NCBI GenBank assembly: GCA_011390205.1
Contig: JAABSX010000005.1
Coordinates: forward strand, 62,001-126,000
Direction: 5' to 3'
DNA: 64,000 nt
DNA from: Microscillaceae bacterium
Lineage (GTDB): Bacteria; Bacteroidota; Bacteroidia; Cytophagales; Microscillaceae
A program made the position numbers and the translations under genes. Below, in pieces: positions 19,183 through 27,050 of this stretch. Under the pieces are notes generated by a model. It was given only the letters and a program-made list of their open reading frames with translations. It did not search any database and had not been told where the DNA came from. Position 1 is the first letter of the stretch. Each line of letters opens with the position of its first letter.

Positions 19183-19810
19183 TAGGCTTGCAGGTTTTTA
19201 TGATGAGATGATGCACTTCTTTTTTAGAGGGGCTATCCGAGCCTCACAGCTTTGTTTTTTAGAAAAAATCCCTCCAGCTGCAGAGGTGTTTATTATCGGG
19301 GGTGGCACGGGCTGGATTGTCCAAAAGATATGGCAGTACTGCCCAGAAGCAAAGATTACTTACCTAGAACTCTCCCCCAAAATGCTAGAAAAAACCCGAA
19401 AAAAAATACCCCCCGAAAAAAAATCTCAAATTATACTTTGTCTAGGTGATTTAGAGCAGGTAGATTCTAAGGCTCGTTTTGATGTAGTCTGCACCTTTTT
19501 TTTCATAGATTTATTTCCAAGCCACAAGGCACAGATGCTCAGTCAAAAACTTGAAATGATGCTCAAGCCCAAGGGCTACTGGCTTTATGCAGATTTTGAG
19601 GCAGAGGGAAGGCATGGGTGCTGGCGGAGGGCTTTGATTTTATGGATGTATAAGGTCTGTGGCTTGTTTTGTGATTTAGAAAACACACAATACTGGGATT
19701 ATAAGACAGTCCTCATGCAGCCCTCACTCAGGCTGGTGGGGAGTCGTTTTTTTTTCAAAAAACTGATTCGTTCGGGCATTTATCAAAAACAAGGTCTTGA
19801 ACCGAAGTGA
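19166..19810 (+). CDS. SAM-dependent class I methyltransferase
   Basis: 214 residues. The motif I region FIIGGGTGWIVQKIW and motif II TYLELSPKMLEKT, followed by FDVVCTFFFIDLF and LKPKGYWLYADF, form the class I Rossmann methyltransferase core. The helical C-terminal part (WRRALILWMYKVCGLFCDLE) resembles UbiE/COQ5-like small-molecule methyltransferases. The gene overlaps the UbiA-like gene by 17 bp, so the two should be translated together. A quinone or other isoprenoid substrate is plausible but inferred. It is convergent with the FAD oxidase gene. Confidence 0.82.
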   Translation: MAQGFDRLAGFYDEMMHFFFRGAIRASQLCFLEKIPPAAEVFIIGGGTGWIVQKIWQYCPEAKITYLELSPKMLEKTRKKIPPEKKSQIILCLGDLEQVDSKARFDVVCTFFFIDLFPSHKAQMLSQKLEMMLKPKGYWLYADFEAEGRHGCWRRALILWMYKVCGLFCDLENTQYWDYKTVLMQPSLRLVGSRFFFKKLIRSGIYQKQGLEPK

Positions 19811-19852
19811 TAGAATTTTTACGTGCTTTGTGTCTTCACAAAACAAGGGCAA

Positions 19853-20917
19853 CTAAGATATTCGCTCATTTACAAGTTTGCTTACTTGATTTGCAGAATA
19901 TACTGCACCTTCCATATAGCCAGGATGGACGGTGGAGGTCTCCGTGCCTGCAAACCATAGTTTATTGTCAAAATATGTTTTTGCAAATACCTCATGCCCA
20001 TTGTTTTGGTGTGGATACACTGCTACTTTTTCTTGAAGTTTGCTTTTGGTGTAAGACTCTTCTGCCCAGATACATTCTTCGTAGCTCAGGTAATCATTGG
20101 CTTCCTTGCCGAATATTCTTTCTAGCTGTGCCAAGATTTTTGCTTTTCGGTCTTCTTTCGAAAACTTGGCATAGCCTCCACCCACAAAGCCACAAAGTGC
20201 AAAATATGTCTGTGTGCTGTCCGAATGGTCATAAAACTCTGTAACAGGCCCCACATTGCTAAAAAGTATGCCCGAGTATTTTTTTTCTCTCCAAAAAGGT
20301 GTAGAATAAATCAAGGCTACTTTGATAGAATCTTGCATCCAAGTATGTGTGTGAAGCGCTATTTCACGTAAATCACTGGGAAGTGTGGGGCTAAAATCTA
20401 CCGTATTGAGTAGCAAAGCGGGCGGAAGTGTAGAGATAAGTATTTCTGTACCAAAGCTTTGTGTTTGGGTGTGTATTTTGACTTCTGTCTCCTCAAAAAC
20501 AAGAGATTGAACTGCTTGAGTAAAATGAATTTTTGTATTTTGGAGTTTGTCATAGATGGCATTCAAGAGAGCAGAAGTCCCCCCTGAGATTCTGTAGCTT
20601 GGGCTATCCTGCGGAATCTGTACGGCTTGTGCGGGTGCTGTGGAGAAGGCTTCAAAGAATGCAGTTCCTTGCATGTATTGCTCAAAATGAGGGATAGAAA
20701 ACTCTTGTAGCAAGGCTCGCAAGTTTAGGTGCTGCACCCCAAACCAAGTAGCACCCATTTCTACGGGTGTATCTTTGCTACTTTTTAGGGTGCGTATTCG
20801 CCCGCCCATGCGCACTCTTGCCTCTAGGATAGTAGGACTAAAACCTAGTTTTTCAAGGCGATAAGCAGTGAGCAAGCCCGTAAGCCCTGCCCCCAGAATA
20901 GTAATTCTAGGATTCAT
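19853..20917 (-). CDS. FAD-dependent amine oxidase family protein
   Basis: 354 residues. The N-terminal dinucleotide-binding motif ITILGAGLTGLLTAYRLEK is followed by ILEARVRMGGRIRT, the GG-doublet motif of flavin amine oxidases. The C-terminal FAD-contact motif LWFAGTETSTVHPGYMEGAV is also present. Length is on the short side for monoamine oxidases (about 450), and the substrate domain looks reduced. The start codon overlaps the end of the GAF-domain gene by 11 bp on the same strand, so the two are probably one operon. The substrate is unknown; amines, protoporphyrinogen-like compounds or carotenoids are all within the superfamily. Confidence 0.85.
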   Translation of the reverse strand: MNPRITILGAGLTGLLTAYRLEKLGFSPTILEARVRMGGRIRTLKSSKDTPVEMGATWFGVQHLNLRALLQEFSIPHFEQYMQGTAFFEAFSTAPAQAVQIPQDSPSYRISGGTSALLNAIYDKLQNTKIHFTQAVQSLVFEETEVKIHTQTQSFGTEILISTLPPALLLNTVDFSPTLPSDLREIALHTHTWMQDSIKVALIYSTPFWREKKYSGILFSNVGPVTEFYDHSDSTQTYFALCGFVGGGYAKFSKEDRKAKILAQLERIFGKEANDYLSYEECIWAEESYTKSKLQEKVAVYPHQNNGHEVFAKTYFDNKLWFAGTETSTVHPGYMEGAVYSANQVSKLVNERIS

Positions 20918-22289
20918 GTGATTTGTTTTTGATGGCTTCTAATTCTTGGCGGAGTTCTTCAATAATTTTACGATAATCTTCCTCACGTTGCTCAAGGTCT
21001 TTTTTGGTAGCTTGCAGTTCTGCGAAGTTACGCTTCAGTGCATTGTCATTTTCTGCCAAGGTATCTGCCTGTGCCTGTGCTTTTTCTAGCAAGTATTTCG
21101 TGTATCTGTATGATTTTTGGTTAAAGACCCAAGCACCGAGGTTTCCGCCTGCTATTTCTAAAAGTTTTCTTTTATATAGTTCTATTTCATCTATGCCTAG
21201 TATCTCTATGACCCCTTCTATGTTTTCTTGAAAGATAATAGGGACGAGCAAGATAGATTTTGGTGCTGCTTGCCCAAGTCCTGAGCCTATTTTGAAGGAT
21301 TCTGCGGGGATGTCTTTGATATAGATTGTCTTCTTGTTGGCGGCACACTGCCCCACGAAGCCTTGCCCCCAGAGTATTTCTTGATTTTTTTTTCTTTCTA
21401 AATCTCCTGCAAAAGCTACCTCGAGTCGGAGTGTTTTTTCAGATTGTTCATCTTGTTTAAGCAGGTAGATAGCTCCTTGGTGTGCATCTAAGGCTCTCAC
21501 CAAATCAAATAGGTATTTTTGTAAGATTTCTTCTTCACTGAGTGCACTCTGGACAAGCTGGGCCAAGTTACGCAAGACGACAGATTGCCAGTTTCTTTGC
21601 TTGATTTCGGTTTGCTGTGTTTCTGTTTCCTCGATTTGTTTTTTAAGAGTTTCTTGCTGATTAATGATAAAAATATTCTGCTCCTGCAAATCATTGACAA
21701 GCTTTTGATTTTTTTTGTCTGACCTCCAATCACGAAAATTTAAAATAAATAAAAGCAATGATAAAATAATAAAACTAGAAAACACGAGGGTCTGTGTAAA
21801 AAATGCCTGTTCAAATAAGTCCTTAGGATGGTTTGTTTCTAAGTAATCAATAAAAACAGACTGATTCATCAGGATAAACAAGTTAAAGGCAATGGTAAAA
21901 GAAAGCAGAATGTACTCTCTTACATCCATAAGAAGCCAAGGCAGTGTAGCCAAAGCAAACAAAAAAACCATCATTCCGTATTGGGGTATTTCTCCTGCGG
22001 GGATGGCATAGCCATGTATGACTGAGCATAATAAAAGCATTACCACCGAAATGATGAAACGAGCAATGTAATGAAGCAGCAAATAATTCAATAAAAGTGC
22101 AGCACATATAAAACCTAAGCTCATCAGCAATACAGGCACAACTGGTGGGAAATATAGTACATAAAACAAAAGATAAATGAGTGCAATAGGAATTGCAACA
22201 AGAATGGTGATGTTGGTAATGCGAATACGGTTCTGAATGTATGCAAACTGGTGCTCTGAGACTCCTATATTAATTATATTTTTTAGCAT
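20907..22289 (-). CDS. Multi-TM membrane protein with GAF domain and coiled coils
   Basis: 460 residues. Six or seven membrane helices fill roughly residues 25-205 (for example ITILVAIPIALIYLLFYVLY and LVFSSFIILSLLLFILNF). A coiled coil, a GAF domain (about 240-390, with GQGFVGQC and GSGLGQAAPKSILLVPI) and a second coiled coil rich in Glu, Lys and Gln to the end follow. There is no kinase, cyclase or DNA-binding domain. The GAF closely resembles that of the 949-residue sensor at 9763-12612, including the GQG and SGLG signatures. It overlaps the FAD oxidase gene and follows the large CHAT gene after 249 bp. A ligand- or redox-sensing adaptor role is inferred. Confidence 0.82.
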   Translation of the reverse strand: MLKNIINIGVSEHQFAYIQNRIRITNITILVAIPIALIYLLFYVLYFPPVVPVLLMSLGFICAALLLNYLLLHYIARFIISVVMLLLCSVIHGYAIPAGEIPQYGMMVFLFALATLPWLLMDVREYILLSFTIAFNLFILMNQSVFIDYLETNHPKDLFEQAFFTQTLVFSSFIILSLLLFILNFRDWRSDKKNQKLVNDLQEQNIFIINQQETLKKQIEETETQQTEIKQRNWQSVVLRNLAQLVQSALSEEEILQKYLFDLVRALDAHQGAIYLLKQDEQSEKTLRLEVAFAGDLERKKNQEILWGQGFVGQCAANKKTIYIKDIPAESFKIGSGLGQAAPKSILLVPIIFQENIEGVIEILGIDEIELYKRKLLEIAGGNLGAWVFNQKSYRYTKYLLEKAQAQADTLAENDNALKRNFAELQATKKDLEQREEDYRKIIEELRQELEAIKNKSHES

Positions 22290-22455
22290 TGAGTGATGAT
22301 GGGTTTAAACCAAACTACTTTTTACAAATTTCAAGCCTTATTTTATGCTTGTTTGTAAGAGGAAAACTAGCTCATTTGCGTCTTTTTCTTGATAAAAACA
22401 GAAAATTTAGTCTGGTATAAAAATACTTTACTTTGTATTTTGTTTAAAATTTACT

Positions 22456-22501
22456 TAAAAATGGAGCAAAATCACATGTAGATTAAAAGTATTCTGCTCC
22501 A
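22456..22501 (-). terminator. Probable terminator of the large TPR-CHAT gene
   Basis: Read on the minus strand, TGGAGCAGAAT pairs with its complement across an 18-base loop, with one mismatch in 11 bp, and is followed by a short T tract. It lies 38 bp after the stop of the CHAT gene. Confidence 0.65.
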
Positions 22502-22538
22502 AAATCAGGATTATCAATGCTATAGGCGGGGTCTTGCT

Positions 22539-25500
22539 TTAATTAACACCCACCATCACGAAAGCACCCCATAGTGAAGGCTTTTGGTAGCGTTCTTTGA
22601 TGATTTTTTGGGCATAATTAAATGCCCCTCTTTTATTGCCTGTTTTGAGCCACTCCGAATAAAAGGCAATCATAAGCTCTTGGGTTACTGCATCATCTAC
22701 CTTAAACAAACTCATGACGATGGCATCAGCACCTGCCACTAGGAAAGCTCTCTGCAGCCCATACACCCCTTCGCCTACTGCTACTTTGCCCAGCCCCGTC
22801 TCACAAGCACTCAATACAACAAGGTCAGTATCTTCAAAACTGAGGTTCATCACTTCATAAGCAGTAAGAATACCCGAGACACGGTCTAAGACACTGGATT
22901 CTTGGGCGAGCAAATCCCCTGCACCTCTCATGAGCATTCCTGTGTTTCGGAGGGGGTCATTTTGTAGATTTTGGAGGCTATTGAGTAGACTAAAATTGGC
23001 TTCTTCTTTTTGGAGAGGCTCTTTAAAAAATCCGTGTGTAGAGATGTGCAGTACTCTTGGGCTGAGTATATTTTTGAGTGTATCTTCGGTCGCAAGGTCT
23101 TGTTGATACATAGAGATTTTCCAGTTGGGCTGGTCTTCATAGAGTTCTTTGATTTTTCGTAGCTCTATCTCAGTGCCAGGCAAATCTGCAATTTTGGCAG
23201 GTGTGCCTGTGCTTTCAGAAGTATAAAAAGTAGGATTCCCGATTAAGACCATGTGTTTTTCTTGTCGGCTGTCTATTTCACGTTGTCTTTTTGATTTTCT
23301 TCCTTGTTTTTTATCCATCAGCAGGAGGTCTTTGGTATTGCTCACTAGCTTGATTTCCTTTTGGTCTATCACAAATTTATCCTCATCTATTCGGAGGGCC
23401 TGCACATTTACTTGGTTATAGACTCCGTCAGGAGAGAGAAATACGGTTTGGTAGTCTTGTAGTTTTTCGTGGATGGGTTTCCAGAATTGCTCATAAGAAT
23501 ACTTGTCGTTTTTGTCATATTGTGTAGTATTTCGGTAGTATCTAAGGTATTTGCTTTCTAGCTCCTCCCCATTTTCTAGCAAGACTAGCTCGGGGTTTTT
23601 GTTGGTTTGTGCCGTTACGATGAGGGCGGCATAGTATATCTTGTCTTCGGAGAATCCATTTTCGTATTTTCTAAATCTGATAATCTCTACGGCAGCTTCA
23701 TTTTTAGCAAGTCTTTTTTTGACATCTTTCCAAGAGTAGATTTCTGTTTCTAGGCTATTTGCAAAGAGGTCTGAGCGTGTACTAAGGTCTTTTTCTATTT
23801 GATTGATTTCGTTTCTGAGGTCAAGTGGGTTGATTTCTTCCTCGATAAGTTGTTCATCACTCATTGCCAAGATTTGTGTGAGTTCTTCTTTTTTCTTGGT
23901 CCATTGCATAAATAACTCTTTGAGTTCGGCATCATTGCTACTAAGGATGCTTTTCCTTACTTTGAGAGAGGAGCTGAGCAAGAGGGCTTTGGTAGCAAGC
24001 TGAAAATCATACATATTTTCTAAAAATCGAGGGTTTTGGCTGGCTTGGCTGACTGCCAGCGTGTTATAGAACTCAAAATCGGGCTTGATTTTATTCCAGA
24101 ATTTTTCTTTTTCTCTTTCACTGAGTGCAGGAAAATAAGTTTTGATAAACTCTAAGTAGGCTGCTGTAGTTGATTCTAAGATTTTATTGGCTTCTTTGGC
24201 ATCTCCACTCACAAAATACATTCTGCCTAGCTTGCTTTGTGTATTGATGTAATCAGGATGATTCTTACTGAGCACTTTTTTATAGATACTTTCTGCTGCC
24301 TCGTAGTTGGTTTTTGCTTCTTCAAATCTCTTCAAGAAGGCATAGACATCTCCTGTGAGGGAGTAGGCTTCGGCAGAGTTGAGGTTTTGGTTTCCTAGTT
24401 TGTTGAGCCATATTTGATTTGCCTGGGCGATTACTTTAAAGGCTTCATTGTATTGTGCATCTTCTATGAGCACTGCACCTTGTGTTTTGAGCACTTCGGC
24501 ATAGAGAGGGTGCTGCGTATCAAAGGTATTCGCCGTAATAATTTTGGCTTTCTCAATCATTTCTAAGGCATTTTTGATTTGGGTTTTATCTGCATAAAAC
24601 TGTACCAAACCTGATGCAGCATAGGTTTTGGCTACATTTACGTGCTGCTCCCCTAGTTGTTTTACCTGGATATCGAGTATTTGGTTGAGATATTCTCTGG
24701 CACGCTCATAATCACCGATGGTGCTGTAGTATTGTGAGAGAAGCTGGTAGCTGCCTATGGTTCTTGAGTTGTTTTTTCCGTAGGTATCCTGTGCTATTTT
24801 TTCAGCACGTTTTGCATAGCTTTCAGTCGTTTTGTAATCTCCTTTGATGAGGTATAGCTGCCCTAAGTTATTGAGTGATTGGATAAGGTGGTAGCTGTGT
24901 TTTCCGTACTTATTTTCTTTTTGGAGGATGTCTTCTTGTAGGAGGGCTTCTGTTTGGGCATACTTTCCGATAAGGATATAGAGAAAGGCCATTTCATCTA
25001 TGGAGCGTCCTCTTTTGGTAAAGTCATCTATTCCTAATTTTTTGTAGATTCGGTCAGAGCTTCTGATAAGGCTTTCAGCCTCACTGTATGCCCCGAGTGT
25101 CCCATAGATTTTTGCCATCAGTGCAAAAGCATCTGCACGCTCGGGGGAGCGTCTTGGCAGTTCTTTTTTGATAATTTGCAGAGAAGTCTGCCCGCTTTGT
25201 TCGGCCGCTTTGTATTTTCCTAGTTTGAGCTCGAGGTCTGCCTGTTTGCTTAGCTGTATGGCAGTTCGGATGTCTTTTTCTCCAAATTTCTGGATGGTAA
25301 GCTCTGTGGTTCGGTAGATTTTCTCGAGGGCTTCTTGGGGTCTATCCACCAGTTCAAAATAACTTGCGATGGTGTTGGCGATGTTGGGGTAGTCTTTGTG
25401 CAGGTCGCTTCTCTGCTCAAAGATGTTTGAATAAGGTTCTTTTTTCAGAATTTCTTTTATTTCATCAAAACCATCTGCAAACTGAAAAAGGTAATGTGCA

Positions 25501-26759
25501 AGTTTTACTTGATATACTTGGTAGTGTAGCGTATTTTTTCCGTACACTTTCTCCCGAATGACGAGGCTGCTATCAAGGTAGATGCGTGCTTTTTCGGGGT
25601 TGGGGGCTAGCTCGGTATAGAGATAGTAAAGCTGGTCAAGCACTTCTAGGCGTGTAGGGTGCGTAAGGGGCAGGTGTGTGAGGGGCGCTTCCCAGACTTG
25701 TAAGAAGAAAGAAAGGGCTTCTAAACCTTCCCCTTTTTCTAGGCTCATTTGCCCATTGAGTAAATCTTCTTCATAGCCGTAGATGAGTCCTTTTTTAAAA
25801 TTGATGACGCTTACTTTTGTAAAATCATTAATTTCTTTGTTGAAGTTATTGATTTTTTCTTGATATATGAGGCTTTGGAGCTGTCCTTTGAGTGCTTCTA
25901 GCTGTTCATATGGGGCTTTTTTGGCTTCTTTTACAGCTTTTTCAGAGTATTTTTCAGATTGTTTGTAGTCTTCTTGGTCAAAAGCATTTTGTGCTTGTGC
26001 CATTAGGTGAGGCACAAGCACACTTGGCTCTGAGGTTAGTTGGTTGATTTGTTTTTCTGCTGCATTGAGTGCAGAGTCAGCTTGCGGATAAAGCCCTTTT
26101 TGGCCAAGTGTCTTTCCGTAGAGTGTCAGGAGTCTGGCAGTTTGGGCTTGTCTGTAGCCTTTGTCATTTTTGCTTAGTTTCCCCCATGTGCCTGTGTTGG
26201 CATTGGCAAAGTTTTCCCAAGATTTGGTGATTTCTGGAAGCTGGTCTAGGGTTTGGTTTAAGAACCCTAAATGATGCTGCACTTGCACCTGTCTGTGTGC
26301 TACTTCGGCTTTCAAAAATTCATCTGTGATGGGCTGTGTTTGCATAAAACCAGCCAGTTGTTTTAGTTGTGCTTGTGCTTCTAGGTAGTTGCCCAGTTTT
26401 AGCTGGATGTCTGTTATTTTGCATTGTGCTATCAAGTAGGCATCGGGGCTTACATTTTGTGCTAATTCTAAGATTTTATTTGCTTCCAAGAGTTGGGTTT
26501 GCATGTCCAAGTATTGCCCTTGCATCTGTCTGATGTTGGCTTCATAAATCATCATCCAAGCGTAATAAACATTGTTTTGGTTGAGTTTTTTTTCTACAAC
26601 TTTCTTATTTTTTTCTGCTTTAATGAGGGCTTTTTCATATTTTCCTTTGCTAAGTTGTTTGTCTGCTTTCTCAAAGAAGGTTTCCCAAGAAATCTGGGCT
26701 TGTGTAGAGCTACACATGATAAAACTGAGGATTATAATGGTATATAAATATTTTTTCAT
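22539..26759 (-). CDS. Exported TPR-CHAT protein, predicted cysteine protease
   Basis: 1,406 residues. A signal peptide (MKKYLYTIIILSFIMCSSTQAQ) is followed by about 900 residues of tandem TPR units, with recurring patterns such as NNLGQLYLIKGDYKTTESYA and YQLLSQYYSTIGDYERAREY, then a helical linker and a C-terminal CHAT domain. The caspase-like dyad is intact: His near 1242 in LHISTHGFF and Cys near 1319 in VVLSACETGLG. CHAT domains belong to the caspase/separase clan, and some are activated through their TPR parts, for example TPR-CHAT of type III-E CRISPR. An exported form would act in the periplasm or at the surface. No lipobox or T9SS domain is present. A paralogue lies at 58786-61689. 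Confidence 0.88.
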   Translation of the reverse strand: MKKYLYTIIILSFIMCSSTQAQISWETFFEKADKQLSKGKYEKALIKAEKNKKVVEKKLNQNNVYYAWMMIYEANIRQMQGQYLDMQTQLLEANKILELAQNVSPDAYLIAQCKITDIQLKLGNYLEAQAQLKQLAGFMQTQPITDEFLKAEVAHRQVQVQHHLGFLNQTLDQLPEITKSWENFANANTGTWGKLSKNDKGYRQAQTARLLTLYGKTLGQKGLYPQADSALNAAEKQINQLTSEPSVLVPHLMAQAQNAFDQEDYKQSEKYSEKAVKEAKKAPYEQLEALKGQLQSLIYQEKINNFNKEINDFTKVSVINFKKGLIYGYEEDLLNGQMSLEKGEGLEALSFFLQVWEAPLTHLPLTHPTRLEVLDQLYYLYTELAPNPEKARIYLDSSLVIREKVYGKNTLHYQVYQVKLAHYLFQFADGFDEIKEILKKEPYSNIFEQRSDLHKDYPNIANTIASYFELVDRPQEALEKIYRTTELTIQKFGEKDIRTAIQLSKQADLELKLGKYKAAEQSGQTSLQIIKKELPRRSPERADAFALMAKIYGTLGAYSEAESLIRSSDRIYKKLGIDDFTKRGRSIDEMAFLYILIGKYAQTEALLQEDILQKENKYGKHSYHLIQSLNNLGQLYLIKGDYKTTESYAKRAEKIAQDTYGKNNSRTIGSYQLLSQYYSTIGDYERAREYLNQILDIQVKQLGEQHVNVAKTYAASGLVQFYADKTQIKNALEMIEKAKIITANTFDTQHPLYAEVLKTQGAVLIEDAQYNEAFKVIAQANQIWLNKLGNQNLNSAEAYSLTGDVYAFLKRFEEAKTNYEAAESIYKKVLSKNHPDYINTQSKLGRMYFVSGDAKEANKILESTTAAYLEFIKTYFPALSEREKEKFWNKIKPDFEFYNTLAVSQASQNPRFLENMYDFQLATKALLLSSSLKVRKSILSSNDAELKELFMQWTKKKEELTQILAMSDEQLIEEEINPLDLRNEINQIEKDLSTRSDLFANSLETEIYSWKDVKKRLAKNEAAVEIIRFRKYENGFSEDKIYYAALIVTAQTNKNPELVLLENGEELESKYLRYYRNTTQYDKNDKYSYEQFWKPIHEKLQDYQTVFLSPDGVYNQVNVQALRIDEDKFVIDQKEIKLVSNTKDLLLMDKKQGRKSKRQREIDSRQEKHMVLIGNPTFYTSESTGTPAKIADLPGTEIELRKIKELYEDQPNWKISMYQQDLATEDTLKNILSPRVLHISTHGFFKEPLQKEEANFSLLNSLQNLQNDPLRNTGMLMRGAGDLLAQESSVLDRVSGILTAYEVMNLSFEDTDLVVLSACETGLGKVAVGEGVYGLQRAFLVAGADAIVMSLFKVDDAVTQELMIAFYSEWLKTGNKRGAFNYAQKIIKERYQKPSLWGAFVMVGVN

Positions 26760-27050
26760 AGTTTTATTCTATTTTATTCGGATTAAAAACGCAGCAAGGA
26801 GGCTGATTTTATATTTAATCTGTTTATTTTCTTTAAATTCACTTAATGTAACTGTTTTTTTGATGGAAAACAAGCGGTTTTGCTTAAAGGTGCTTGTTTT
26901 GTTTTTTTGTATAAAAAAACACAAGACTGGCATATATTCTCCTCAAACTACCATTATGGACAATGTAAGGATGACATGAAGGCTTGATTTAAGATACATT
27001 CCAGAAGGATATGCAAAGACATATAGTAGTTTGCCTAAATGTATTTTGTT
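26760..27050. other. Leader region between the TPR pseudo-kinase and TPR-CHAT genes
   Basis: 291 bp, AT-rich, with no credible gene. It contains two adjacent inverted repeats (26867-26900 and 26901-26920) within the presumed leader of the CHAT gene, about 110 bp or more upstream of its start. Confidence 0.65.
26867..26920. promoter_or_regulatory. Two adjacent hairpins in the CHAT leader
   Basis: AAAACAAGC (26867-26875) pairs with GCTTGTTTT (26892-26900). Directly next to it, GTTTTTTT and AAAAAAAC form an 8 bp stem around GTAT (26901-26920). On the plus strand the first resembles a terminator; on the minus strand, where the CHAT transcript runs, they could form a leader structure or an operator. 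Function is inferred. Confidence 0.45.

Noticed and set aside
22539-26759. Membership of the CHAT protein in a type III-E CRISPR or gasdermin system
   Set aside because: No gRAMP, cas genes, CRISPR array or gasdermin-like gene is in the window, and the protein has a signal peptide.
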